A DNA stretch of 64,000 nt from Pseudomonadota bacterium. Lineage in GTDB: Bacteria > Myxococcota_A > UBA796 > GCA-2862545. Positions within the stretch are counted from its first letter, which is position 1. Each line of letters begins with the position of its first letter. The notes under the pieces were generated by a model. That model did no database searches. It saw nothing but the letters and a program-made list of their open reading frames with translations, and was not told the origin of the DNA. The stretch spans positions 1-64,000 of the forward strand of contig SXOB01000030.1 of assembly GCA_005776945.1 (NCBI GenBank). The letters are read 5' to 3'. Of this stretch, positions 54,702 to 63,091 are shown piece by piece. A program made the position numbers and the translations under genes.

Positions 54702-56183
54702 ATGCGGCTGTCATGGATCGGTGTCCTGGCCTTTCTGGTGGCATGTGGAGAGGATCCCGGGGCCGGGCCGGCTGCGACGGACGACCCGATTGGCGCAGGC
54801 GGCACCGGCGGCACGGGCGGCGCCGGCGGAACCGGCGGCACGGGAGGCACGGGAGGCACGGGTGGCACGGGTGGCACGGACAGTACGACGGACCCAGATG
54901 ACGACGGCGATGGGCTTTCCAACGCAGATGAGGAGGATTTCGGCTCGGACCCGAACGATCCGGACTCGGACGACGACGGCCTCGAGGACGGCGAGGAGGT
55001 CGACGAGGACACCGACCCGAACGACCCCGACTCGGATGACGACGGGTTGACCGACTTCGACGAGGTGGATTTCTGGGGTTCGGACCCCAACGAGGTCGAC
55101 TCGGACGAAGACGGGGTCGAAGACGGTGAGGAAGTCGACCTCGGCACGAGCCCGACGGAAGACGATACCGACGGAGACGGCCTAGACGACGGTGAAGAGA
55201 CCGGGTCTGACCCGCTGGTCGCCGACACCGACGGAGACGGCCTGGACGACGGGGACGAGGCCGACCTCGGTACCGATCCCTTGCTACCGGACACCGATAG
55301 CGATGGCCTGACCGACTACGATGAGTTCCTGTTGGGCTTCGATCCCCTGAGCGGCGACGGGGACAGCGACGGCATGCCGGATGGCGTCGAGTTGGCCGAA
55401 GGCACGGACCCGGAGTCGGCAGACTCCGATGCCGATGGCATCATGGACGCCGATGACTGCCTGATCGAGGACTACCCGGTTCTCGACTTGGCGGATGACA
55501 TGGTTCCCGCGGCCGAGATGGACTCGCCCGAGTACTGGCTCGTGACGATGGAGGCGGGCCTGAACAATGGCTTGCTGCACGACTTCACGCTGTCAGACCC
55601 GGTCGCGGGGACGATGGAGCCCGTCAGCGGCACGATCACTTACGAAATGTGGGACGACCCCAACGGCGACGGCATCCTCGATGATGGCGTTTCCGTGTGC
55701 TCCGTTGTCTTCGACGCCTCGTTCAGCGAGGCGATTCCTGAGGCCGAGATGCCGCTGACCGTCGACGGGTACTTCAACCCCGTTGCCATTCCGCCGATCA
55801 ACTATTGGCGCCTCTCGGTGTCCAATCCGACGACGGACTGTGGGCCGGTCGACGACTACTACTGGGGGACGGACAACCTCGTCACCTACTTTGAGAGCCA
55901 GGACCACGGCATCGGCTTTGGTCCGCCCAATACGATCGACGACACGATTGCGGCCGTCGATCCGACCTACTTCAACGCGTACAAGAACTTCCTCAATGGC
56001 GCCTACTGGTCGTGGAACGTCGCCGACATTGGGCTGGAAGTCATGTACGGCTTTGAGTGGACGACGCCGGATGGGTGCGGCATCTACAACACGGAAGACA
56101 GCCGATTCCGCAACCGCTACGCGGCCGGACCGTCCCAGGATGGCGTCCTGCTGCTCTTCTCCTTCTACTTCCTCGGCCCATGA
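54702..56183 (+). CDS. TSP3-repeat lipoprotein (1)
   Basis: 493 residues from ATG 54702 (GGAGG upstream). Signal [15 protein letters not shown] (Cys15). A GGT-type glycine/threonine linker of nine triplets comes next, encoded by a 9-bp minisatellite, then about nine calcium-binding TSP3-type units of the DxDxDGLxDGxE..LGTDP class ([39 protein letters not shown]). From about residue 265 ([18 protein letters not shown]) there is a single beta-rich domain with Cys residues ([33 protein letters not shown]). It would be a calcium-stiffened stalk lifting a head domain from the outer membrane. The next gene, overlapping by ATGA, is a paralogue, so the two are coupled. Confidence 0.88.
   Translation: MRLSWIGVLAFLVACGEDPGAGPAATDDPIGAGGTGGTGGAGGTGGTGGTGGTGGTGGTDSTTDPDDDGDGLSNADEEDFGSDPNDPDSDDDGLEDGEEVDEDTDPNDPDSDDDGLTDFDEVDFWGSDPNEVDSDEDGVEDGEEVDLGTSPTEDDTDGDGLDDGEETGSDPLVADTDGDGLDDGDEADLGTDPLLPDTDSDGLTDYDEFLLGFDPLSGDGDSDGMPDGVELAEGTDPESADSDADGIMDADDCLIEDYPVLDLADDMVPAAEMDSPEYWLVTMEAGLNNGLLHDFTLSDPVAGTMEPVSGTITYEMWDDPNGDGILDDGVSVCSVVFDASFSEAIPEAEMPLTVDGYFNPVAIPPINYWRLSVSNPTTDCGPVDDYYWGTDNLVTYFESQDHGIGFGPPNTIDDTIAAVDPTYFNAYKNFLNGAYWSWNVADIGLEVMYGFEWTTPDGCGIYNTEDSRFRNRYAAGPSQDGVLLLFSFYFLGP
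54798..54878 (+). repeat. 9-bp minisatellite encoding GGT linker
   Basis: Nine tandem copies of a GGCGGCACS-type unit (variants GGAGGCACG, GGTGGCACG) encode Gly-Gly-Thr (once Gly-Gly-Ala). The unit is in frame, so gain or loss of copies would change linker length without breaking the gene. Confidence 0.8.
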
Positions 56184-57568
56184 GTCCCCGCCCCTTGTGG
56201 TTGGCGATCTGGCTGGCCGCCTGCGCTGGGTCCGACGATGACAGCCCCGTTGGCAACGGGGAGGGGTCGGACCCCGCGTCAGAGGTGCCGGACCCGCCGG
56301 ACGCCGACGACGACGGGCTTTCGGACACCGAGGAGATCGAGGCAGGCAGCGACCCGAACGACGCCGATAGTGACGACGACGGTGCCGACGACGGTGCCGA
56401 GGACGACTGGGGGAGCGACCCCAACGACCCCGATAGCGACGACGACGGCCTCACCGATGGAGAGGAGCTCGAGTTCTGGGGAACCGACCCTCTCGATCCG
56501 GATTCTGACGGCGATGGCCTGGACGACCTGTTCGAGACTGAATGGGGTTCCGACCCGACGGACGACGACCCCGACCGCGACGGGCTGGACGACGGTGCCG
56601 AATTCGACGCCGGAACCGACCCCAACGAGAAGGACTCCGACGGCGACGGCCTCGAGGACGGCGAGGAGGCCGACCTTGGCACGAATCCGCTGGCCGAGGA
56701 CACCGACCTCGACACGCTGAGCGATGGCTTCGAGATCGACATTGGAACGGATCCACTGCTGTTGGACAGCGACGGTGACGGGCTCGGCGATGGCGAAGAG
56801 ATCGACCTTGGCACGAATCCGGCTCTTGCCGACTCAGACGGAGACGGCGTCCTGGACCCCGATGACTGCTTCGCGGAGGACTTTCCGGTGTCCGGCCTGA
56901 CGTGGTCGTGGGCGCCGGGCGTGGACCTGATCGAACCTGCGTACATCTCAGTGAGTTGGGACGCGGTGTACGACACCGGTGGGTACCACGACTACTACAT
57001 CGGTACGCCACCGGACACGACCTTCGCGACGGGGGCGCGCTTTTCGGCCGTTCTGTACGGTGAAACCGCGGTTCCTGGCGCGGTTGGCCCGTACCTTTGT
57101 TCCGTGGATTTCGACATCGTCGGTAGCGACCCAGTTTACGACATGATCTTGATCACTGGGAGCGGGAACGGCATTTCCGGCGACGCCTTTTCCATGGAAC
57201 GCCTGATTCTCGGTGAGGCCACATCGAATTGTGGCCCCGTGGACGAATCGGTTTGGGGGACGACGTCGATCATCGACGTCGTGGCCGCCGCGCCGTGGTC
57301 GGTGGGCGTTGGACCCGACGTAGAGATGTTCACACTGCTCGAGACGTCGAGCCCGTTCCTGATCGACAGTGATGGCGAGGTCCTTCAGGTGGGGTACGTC
57401 AGCTTCGACGACCAAATCGCTTTCGAAAGCCAGTACGGCTGGATTCGGCAGACGTCGGAATGTGCCTGGTTGGACTACGCGAATTTGGTCGAGTACCCCA
57501 CGGTGATGGCGCCGCCGTTGCCGGGTGGCCAGCAGGCCTTCTACGGGTACTACGCGTTTGCGCTCTAG
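56180..57568 (+). CDS. TSP3-repeat lipoprotein (2)
   Basis: 462 residues; ATG 56180 overlaps the upstream stop (ATGA). Signal [15 protein letters not shown] (Cys15). A short acidic linker lacks the GGT repeats of its neighbour. Then about ten TSP3-type units ([58 protein letters not shown]) run to about residue 235. The C-terminal head ([20 protein letters not shown]...) follows the same plan as in the first protein, including [38 protein letters not shown] and a late [12 protein letters not shown] in place of DGCGIYN. The pair arose by tandem duplication, and the head domains have diverged more than the stalks. Confidence 0.88.
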   Translation: MSPRPLWLAIWLAACAGSDDDSPVGNGEGSDPASEVPDPPDADDDGLSDTEEIEAGSDPNDADSDDDGADDGAEDDWGSDPNDPDSDDDGLTDGEELEFWGTDPLDPDSDGDGLDDLFETEWGSDPTDDDPDRDGLDDGAEFDAGTDPNEKDSDGDGLEDGEEADLGTNPLAEDTDLDTLSDGFEIDIGTDPLLLDSDGDGLGDGEEIDLGTNPALADSDGDGVLDPDDCFAEDFPVSGLTWSWAPGVDLIEPAYISVSWDAVYDTGGYHDYYIGTPPDTTFATGARFSAVLYGETAVPGAVGPYLCSVDFDIVGSDPVYDMILITGSGNGISGDAFSMERLILGEATSNCGPVDESVWGTTSIIDVVAAAPWSVGVGPDVEMFTLLETSSPFLIDSDGEVLQVGYVSFDDQIAFESQYGWIRQTSECAWLDYANLVEYPTVMAPPLPGGQQAFYGYYAFAL

Positions 57569-57586
57569 GTGGCGGATCGCGGGCTC

Positions 57587-58498
57587 TCAGGGCCCGCTGA
57601 GCGCGCACTCGGACGGCAACGGGAGCGTGCCGTCGGCGTAGGGGGACGCCTCGCCTCGGCGGTTGAGCGTCATCCAGTCCAGGGAGAACTCCCACTGGCT
57701 CGTGGGGACGATGTAGTGACCCAGATTGTGCTCACACCGGGCGGTCGTGATGCCGTCGGCGACGAGTTGGTCCTCGAGAGAGGACGTGCTCGCCTGAAAG
57801 TCGAGTACGGCGGCGGACGGGTCCGGCCAGACGTCGGCGTCGCCGGCGGTGGACAGGAAGTACGGGATGTTGGGGGCGCCGATGTAGTTGACCCAGGGTC
57901 CTTGCAGACCTGGAAGCCCAAGGGTGACGTCAGAGCCGCCAGACCATTCCGTGGCGCTGCTGAAAACGTCGGGGCGCGCCATCGTCAACAGGCTCGTCCA
58001 CAGGGCCCCGCCGGAGTGGCCCCAGACGGCGACGGCATCTTCGTCGATCGACCAGGTGTTCGTGGCACAGATCAGCAGGTCGTCGACGAGAACGAGGTCC
58101 TCCTCTTCGTCCCCCAGGATTCCCCAGAGCAGGAAATCCCCGAGCAGAGCGAGGCTCGTCGGCAAGGCTTCGGGCACCAGGAACATCAGGTTCCGCTCGT
58201 TGGCGTGCCGCGCCATGTCGTTGTCGGCCGTCGTCTTGGTGATCGGGTCGGCAGACGCCGGGTTCAGCCCGTGAAAGCCGAAGATCAGGCCCATGCCCTC
58301 CTGGGGGGCGTCCGGCAGGACGACCTGCACCTTTCGTTTCTTGCCACTCGACCGGAACTCGGATTGGATGGTCTGAGTCACGTCCGGGCACTGGCCGTTG
58401 GACAGACCTGGGAAATCCGAATTGGGCTGGATGCAGCCAGTCAGCACGAGACCTAGAAGCACGGCGCGCTCACGTTGGGGGCTTTGTAGCCTGCCCAT
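57587..58498 (-). CDS. alpha/beta-hydrolase lipoprotein, PHB-depolymerase/LpqC-like esterase
   Basis: 303 residues from the ATG at 58498; GTG 58462 would give MLLGLVLTGC, again a short signal. Either way VLTGC is a good lipobox. After the anchor, KKRKVQVVLPDAPQEGMGLIFGFHGLN opens the hydrolase fold with an oxyanion-type HG, VAVWGHSGGALWTSL carries the nucleophile Ser in GHSGG, TAGDADVWPDP likely supplies the Asp, and CEHNLGHYIVP the His. This matches polyhydroxybutyrate depolymerase and feruloyl-esterase-like enzymes that cleave carboxylic esters outside the cell. The acyl substrate is unknown. It is convergent with the TSP3 lipoprotein and lies 14 bp downstream of the epimerase gene. Confidence 0.85.
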   Translation of the reverse strand: MGRLQSPQRERAVLLGLVLTGCIQPNSDFPGLSNGQCPDVTQTIQSEFRSSGKKRKVQVVLPDAPQEGMGLIFGFHGLNPASADPITKTTADNDMARHANERNLMFLVPEALPTSLALLGDFLLWGILGDEEEDLVLVDDLLICATNTWSIDEDAVAVWGHSGGALWTSLLTMARPDVFSSATEWSGGSDVTLGLPGLQGPWVNYIGAPNIPYFLSTAGDADVWPDPSAAVLDFQASTSSLEDQLVADGITTARCEHNLGHYIVPTSQWEFSLDWMTLNRRGEASPYADGTLPLPSECALSGP

Positions 58499-58512
58499 GG
58501 CGGGCCGGCCGA

Positions 58513-59442
58513 TCAGGGCGTACCGAACAGGTCCCGTAGACCCGTCGCCAAGGCTACGCGCGCGGTCCAGCCGAGTTCGTCGCCGGCGCGTCGCACGTCG
58601 GCCGTGCTGTGGCGGACATCGCCGGCGCGCGCGGGCGCAACGACGGGTGAACGGGCGGGCGGCTGGTGGGCCCCCGCCTCACCCAGCGCGGCCCAGAGGG
58701 CCCAGAGGTCGATGGGGCGTCCGGTCCCGACGTTGAACGCGCGTCCCGCCATTGCGGACGGTGCGGCGGCGGCGGCGAGATTGGCTTCGACGACGTCCGA
58801 GACGTGGCAGAAGTCGCGAGTTTGACGGCCATCGCCGAAGAATGTCGGGGATTGGCCGTCCTGCAAACAGGTGACGAAGCGTGGAATGGCTGCGGCGTAG
58901 TCGCCTTTGGGGTCCTGGCCGGCCCCGTAGACGTTGAAGTAGCGTAGGACGACCGCATCGATGCCATATAGGGCGCCCGCGCAACGCAGAAGAGCCTCCG
59001 CAGAGGCTTTCCCCACGGCGTAGGGCGAGCGCGGGGCGAGCGGGGCCTCTTCCGGGGTCGGGACTGGAGCGTCATCGCCGTAAACGGCGCTCGAACTGGC
59101 GAAGACGACGCGACGGAGGCCTGTCGCTCGCCCGACTTCGAGAAGCCGGGCCGTCCCGACCGCGCTGACGTGCATGCTTCGGGCGGGGTCCGCGACGGAT
59201 GCCGCGACCGACGCGATGGCGGCATGGTGAAAGGCGACGTCGACGCCGGTGAGCACACGCTGAAGTGCGCCAGCGTCGCAGATGTCCCCCTTCACGAAGT
59301 GGAGGTGGGGGTGCGGGGGGAGCCGGTCCATCCGCCCCGTGGACAAGTCGTCCAGCACATGGACCACGTCGCCGCGGGCGAGCAGCCTGGCCACGAGCGC
59401 CGAGCCGATGAAGCCGGCACCGCCGGTGACGAGGACCGCCAT
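58513..59442 (-). CDS. NAD-dependent sugar-nucleotide epimerase/dehydratase (SDR)
   Basis: 309 residues from the ATG at 59442, only 2 bp past the glycosyltransferase stop. An extended SDR with MAVLVTGGAGFIGSALVARLL for NAD binding, FHHAAIASV, the active-site FASSSAVYGDD, SPYAVGKASAEALL with the Tyr-x-x-x-Lys pair, and LRYFNVYGAGQDPKGDYAAAIPRFV. This pattern fits UDP-glucose/UDP-N-acetylglucosamine 4-epimerases and related dTDP-sugar enzymes. Pairing with a GT4 glycosyltransferase suggests the two make and attach a sugar in surface polysaccharide or glycan synthesis. The exact nucleotide sugar cannot be told from sequence. Confidence 0.9.
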   Translation of the reverse strand: MAVLVTGGAGFIGSALVARLLARGDVVHVLDDLSTGRMDRLPPHPHLHFVKGDICDAGALQRVLTGVDVAFHHAAIASVAASVADPARSMHVSAVGTARLLEVGRATGLRRVVFASSSAVYGDDAPVPTPEEAPLAPRSPYAVGKASAEALLRCAGALYGIDAVVLRYFNVYGAGQDPKGDYAAAIPRFVTCLQDGQSPTFFGDGRQTRDFCHVSDVVEANLAAAAAPSAMAGRAFNVGTGRPIDLWALWAALGEAGAHQPPARSPVVAPARAGDVRHSTADVRRAGDELGWTARVALATGLRDLFGTP

Positions 59443-59444
59443 GG

Positions 59445-60545
59445 TCAGGCGCTAACGCGGACCGTGTCGTACAGGCGTTCGTAGGCTGCCACGGTCTGGC
59501 GAACGTCGAACCGCGCGATGGCCTCCTGGCGAGCGGCGTCGCCGAGCGCCCGGCGTCGCTTGGCGTCGAGGGCGAGGTCGCGAAACGCCTGGTTCAAGGT
59601 GTCCGCGTCTCCGGGGGGAACCAACAGCCCCGTCCGTCCATGGTCAAGAACGCTTGGCAGGCCTCCGACGGCTGGGGCGACCACGGCTCTGCCGACCGCC
59701 ATTGCTTCGAGAATGGACAACGGGATGCCCTCCCGTTGGGAGGACAAGGCGACGATGTCGACGGCATGCAGCAACTCGCGAACGTCCGTGCGATTGCCGA
59801 GCAGGTGGATCTGGTCGCGGTGCGGGTGGCGGGCGATGCGCTTGGTCACAGCATCGCGTTCTGGACCGTCTCCGGCGACCGCGAGGTGGACGCCGGGAAG
59901 ACCGCGGAAGGCATCGAGCAGCAAACTGTGGTTCTTGACGGGGTCGAGGCGCGCGACCACGGCGATGACCACGGCTTCGGCAGGGAGGCCGACCGCCGCG
60001 CGCCACGCGAGGCGGTCGACGTCAGGCGTAGCGAGGGAGGCGATGTCGACGCCGTTGAGCACCGTTTCGACGTCGTCCCTTCCGTACAAATCGCGTAGCG
60101 ACTGGCTCACCTCGTCGGACACGCCGACGGGGAGGGTGCCGCGCGCAAAGGCCAAGCGGTGCAGGAAGCGGCCGCGGCGGATTTCCGCGTGCGCCAGCGT
60201 GTGCGTCGTGTGGACGCTTGGACGGCCGCCAAGAAAGGGGGCCGCGTAGCCGAGCGCGTAGCGGTGGGTGTGCACGACATCGGCCCCGGAACTGCGCAGG
60301 GTGGCCCCGAGGCGCACCGCTGCGCGGAGGTCTGGGCCGCGGTGCTTGTGATGCCAGAGAATCGGGACGCCTGCGTGCTTGAGCTGCTCGACGAGCTGCC
60401 CCTCGATGGGTCCGAAGAGGGAGGCGACGACGGGCTCGTAGCGGCCGGCGGCGCAACTCAGCCGGGTGACGAGGACCTGGCCCCCTCCGAGCGTCAGATC
60501 CGGAGTGACATGGAGCACGCGGGGCACGAGGCAGGCTATCCTCAT
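59445..60545 (-). CDS. GT4-family glycosyltransferase
   Basis: 366 residues from ATG 60545; GTG 60527 (MPRVLHVTPDLTLGGGQVLV) is an alternative that trims an odd six-residue lead. A GT-B fold enzyme of family 4: the acceptor-side GGGQVLVTRL, VVHTHRYALGYAAPFLG, the domain switch VLNGVDIASLATPD and VIAVVARLDPVKNHSLLLDAF, then the nucleotide-sugar site with SSQREGIPLSILEAMAVGRAVVA (E-x7-E type) and GRTGLLVPPGD. It transfers a sugar with retention of configuration in surface glycan synthesis. It forms an operon with the downstream epimerase and starts within 2-14 bp of the divergent lipoprotein gene. Confidence 0.92.
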   Translation of the reverse strand: MRIACLVPRVLHVTPDLTLGGGQVLVTRLSCAAGRYEPVVASLFGPIEGQLVEQLKHAGVPILWHHKHRGPDLRAAVRLGATLRSSGADVVHTHRYALGYAAPFLGGRPSVHTTHTLAHAEIRRGRFLHRLAFARGTLPVGVSDEVSQSLRDLYGRDDVETVLNGVDIASLATPDVDRLAWRAAVGLPAEAVVIAVVARLDPVKNHSLLLDAFRGLPGVHLAVAGDGPERDAVTKRIARHPHRDQIHLLGNRTDVRELLHAVDIVALSSQREGIPLSILEAMAVGRAVVAPAVGGLPSVLDHGRTGLLVPPGDADTLNQAFRDLALDAKRRRALGDAARQEAIARFDVRQTVAAYERLYDTVRVSA

Positions 60546-60558
60546 CGTGGGGGTCGCC

Positions 60559-61674
60559 GTGATTGTCGCTGTGCTCCTGGCCTGTGCGGCCGCACCGTCC
60601 TCGTGGGTGTCCGGATCCGATCCGCTGACGTCGGCCCCTGGGCCGTCGGCGCCGGACGTCGTGCCGGAGGGCGATGTCGATGGCGACGGCTACTTCGCCG
60701 AAGACGATTGCAACGATGCGAACGCCGCCGTGCACCCCGATGCACTCGAGGTTTGGTACGATGGCGTCGATTCAGATTGCGACGGCGCTTCCGACTACGA
60801 CAGCGACTTCGACGGGTTCGATGCGCTTCCGTTCGGGACGGACTGTGACGACACGGATCCGTGGACCTACGTTGGCGCGGACGAGATTTGGTACGACGGC
60901 CTCGATGAGGACTGCGCTGGCGGGGACGACTTCGACCGCGACCTCGATGGCGACCGCGTTCCCGAAGGGGGTGGGGCCGATTGCGCCGACGAGGATCCTG
61001 CCGTGACGGGGTTGGATGTGGATGTCGACGGCTTCTCGGGGTGTACGGGCGACTGCGACGAGGCCGATGCGAATTCCCACCCTGGCGCCAGCGACGTCAC
61101 CTGCGATGGCGTCGACCAAGACTGTGACGGGATGGACGGGCTGTGTGAATGGCTGTTTGCCGTCGACCTCGTCGAAGCCGAATGGGTGCAGCCTGCGGTC
61201 ATGGCGACGTTGGCGCCCCTGTTCGCGCTCGACGGCCTCGGCATCCAGTTCGAGGGCTTCGACGCGTTGACAGGCACAACCGCGGCCACCGTGGTCCTTG
61301 GGACGCTTGGTGTTGGCCTGAACCCGGCGTGTGCCACACGCATCGACCTGCCCACCGGCGTGTGGCTGGACCCGGCCTTCGCGCTTGGCCCGTTTCCTCT
61401 CGACCTCGACATTCTTGGGCTCGACGTGCGCGCGACCGATGTGCAAGTGTCGGGGGAGCTTGTCGGGACGGCGCTGGAGAACGTTGTCGTGACGGGGCTC
61501 TTCGACACGCGGGGTCTCGCGGCCCTCCTGCCCGACGCGTGTGTGCTGGCGGCGTTGACGGGCGACGCGTGTATCGCCTGCCCCGACGCCGTCGTCGCCT
61601 GTCTTGCGCTCGAGGCGGTGGCCGACGTGGCGCCGGGGGAGACCCTGGATCTCGACGTCGCCTGCCCCCCCTGA
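60559..61674 (+). CDS. MopE-motif lipoprotein
   Basis: 371 residues from GTG 60559, which has GGGGG five bases upstream and gives MIVAVLLAC (Cys9); GTG 60547 (Cys13) is the alternative. Residues 30-185 hold four or five MopE-type motifs: DGDGYFAEDDCNDANAAVHP, YDGVDSDCDGASDYD, YDGLDEDCAGGDD and CDGVDQDCDGMDG, with the partner GDCDEADANSHPGAS. After GLCEWLFAVD comes a beta-rich domain of about 180 residues (VEAEWVQPAVMATLAPLFALDGLGIQFEG...) with Cys pairs near the end (DACVLAALTGDACIACPD). This domain is not recognised. It reads rightward, divergent from the glycosyltransferase. Confidence 0.85.
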   Translation: MIVAVLLACAAAPSSWVSGSDPLTSAPGPSAPDVVPEGDVDGDGYFAEDDCNDANAAVHPDALEVWYDGVDSDCDGASDYDSDFDGFDALPFGTDCDDTDPWTYVGADEIWYDGLDEDCAGGDDFDRDLDGDRVPEGGGADCADEDPAVTGLDVDVDGFSGCTGDCDEADANSHPGASDVTCDGVDQDCDGMDGLCEWLFAVDLVEAEWVQPAVMATLAPLFALDGLGIQFEGFDALTGTTAATVVLGTLGVGLNPACATRIDLPTGVWLDPAFALGPFPLDLDILGLDVRATDVQVSGELVGTALENVVVTGLFDTRGLAALLPDACVLAALTGDACIACPDAVVACLALEAVADVAPGETLDLDVACPP

Positions 61675-61710
61675 TTCGCGCTGAAGGACGGCTCGGTTTA
61701 GGCGCGCGCC

Positions 61711-62256
61711 GTGCCGTGGAAACCCGCCGCTCGCATTCTCGGGGCCGCCCTTGTGTTGGGCTTGGCGCTTGCGGCTTTGGGCGTCCTCGCCAGGGAGCCT
61801 GTGACGAACGCTTCGGAGGCGTTCGTCGGGCACTTTGGGCTGGGTGGCGTGGCCTTCATGGTCTGGGTCATCGACTCGTTCTTCATTCAAAATGAGCCCG
61901 CACTGTTCGTCGGGTACACGGGCGGGCTGGGTTTCGTGCCCGTCTGGCTGACCGCATCGGCCGCCAGCGTACTGGCCGGTGCGACCGGTTGGTCGATGGG
62001 GCGCTGGGTGGGTCCTCGGGGTCCGATGTTGTGGCTCATCGAGCGCACTGGGGCGCGGTCGCTGCTGGCTGAGTACGGAGGCTGGGCCATCGCGGTTGCG
62101 GCCGTCGGCCCCTTTCCCTACGCGCCTACGACTTGGGCGGCCGGCGCGGCCGGGGTGCCGTTCATCGAGGTCGTGATCGGCTGCCTCTTCCGGGTGCCGA
62201 AGATTGCCTTCCTCCTCGGAGTCATTGCGCTCGGGTGGAATGTCGGGGTCGCGTGA
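61711..62256 (+). CDS. small membrane protein, DedA/YqaA-like (VTT) family
   Basis: 181 residues from GTG 61711. Four to five hydrophobic segments: ILGAALVLGLALAALGVLA, VAFMVWVIDSFFI, LGFVPVWLTASAASVLAG, and WAIAVAAVGPFPYAPTTWAAG followed by VPFIEVVIGCLF and IAFLLGVIALGW. The last block has the GPFPYxxxTxAAGAAGVPF pattern of the YqaA/DedA (SNARE-associated, VTT) membrane proteins, which are tied to lipid scrambling and envelope homeostasis. The protein is shorter than typical DedA members and the usual basic residue before the re-entrant loop is missing. Its stop shares one base with the TatD start (TGATG), so the two are co-translated. Confidence 0.6.
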   Translation: MPWKPAARILGAALVLGLALAALGVLAREPVTNASEAFVGHFGLGGVAFMVWVIDSFFIQNEPALFVGYTGGLGFVPVWLTASAASVLAGATGWSMGRWVGPRGPMLWLIERTGARSLLAEYGGWAIAVAAVGPFPYAPTTWAAGAAGVPFIEVVIGCLFRVPKIAFLLGVIALGWNVGVA

Positions 62257-63062
62257 TGGGCCTCTTCGACGTCCACGCCCACTTGACCCACCCGCAGATG
62301 CCGGTCGAAGCTGACGAAGCCGTCGCGCGGGCGCGAGCCGCCGGTCTGACGACCATCGTCGTCAATGGACTCCATCCGGCAGACAACCTGGCCGTTCGCG
62401 CGCTGGCCCGTCGGCACCCCGAGGTGAAGGCCGCGCTCGGTTTTTACCCTGTGGAGGCCGTGCGCCTGGCGATGGCTGCCAACGGACAAGATGTGCCCGG
62501 TGAAAAGGAGTTGGCCGTGGCGCCCGAAGAGGGCATCGCGTCGGTCCTGGACGGCTTGGGCGAGGCGGTGGCCGTCGGCGAAATCGGGTTGGATGGGTAT
62601 TGGGTTCCGCCCGCCTACTGGGACGCACAGGAAGCGGTGTTCCGCAGGCTCGTGCGGGCTGCAATGGACGCGGACTTGCCGGTCATCATCCACAGCCGAA
62701 AGCGGGAGGAGCGGACCTTCGAGGTGTTGAGCGAAATGGGCGCGACGAAGGTAAACTGGCACTGCTTCGGGGGCCGCGTAAAGCTCGCAGTGCGCATCGC
62801 CGCCGCCGGCCACCGCCTGAGTCTTCCAGCGAACCTTCACCGCAGCCAGTCGTTTCAGCGGATGGTGGACCTGCTCCCTCGGGACGCGTTGCTGACGGAG
62901 ACGGACTGTCCGTTCCTTGGGCCGGAGGTAGGCATTCCCTCGACGCCGGCCGACGTGTCCCGGACCGTCGACACCCTCGCGGCCATGTGGGGCGTGTCGC
63001 GTACTCAAGCCATCGACCAACTCGCGAGCAACTTCGAGGGGCTGTTCGGCTTTCCGCCGTAG
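62256..63062 (+). CDS. TatD-family metal-dependent hydrolase
   Basis: 268 residues from ATG 62256, translationally coupled to the membrane protein. TatD enzymes are TIM-barrel phosphohydrolases/3'-5' DNases of the amidohydrolase superfamily. Metal ligands appear in order: MGLFDVHAHLTHP (HxH), VGEIGLDGYW (Glu), PVIIHSRKREE (His), NWHCFGGR (His) and LLTETDCPFLGPE (Asp). Length is typical. The C-terminal ASNFEGLFGFPP is the usual end of the family (N..LF). It likely works in the cytoplasm in DNA repair or turnover; relation to the upstream DedA-like protein is only positional. Confidence 0.93.
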   Translation: MGLFDVHAHLTHPQMPVEADEAVARARAAGLTTIVVNGLHPADNLAVRALARRHPEVKAALGFYPVEAVRLAMAANGQDVPGEKELAVAPEEGIASVLDGLGEAVAVGEIGLDGYWVPPAYWDAQEAVFRRLVRAAMDADLPVIIHSRKREERTFEVLSEMGATKVNWHCFGGRVKLAVRIAAAGHRLSLPANLHRSQSFQRMVDLLPRDALLTETDCPFLGPEVGIPSTPADVSRTVDTLAAMWGVSRTQAIDQLASNFEGLFGFPP

Positions 63063-63091
63063 GGGGAAGGGTCGGGCGTTAGGGGTGGGGC

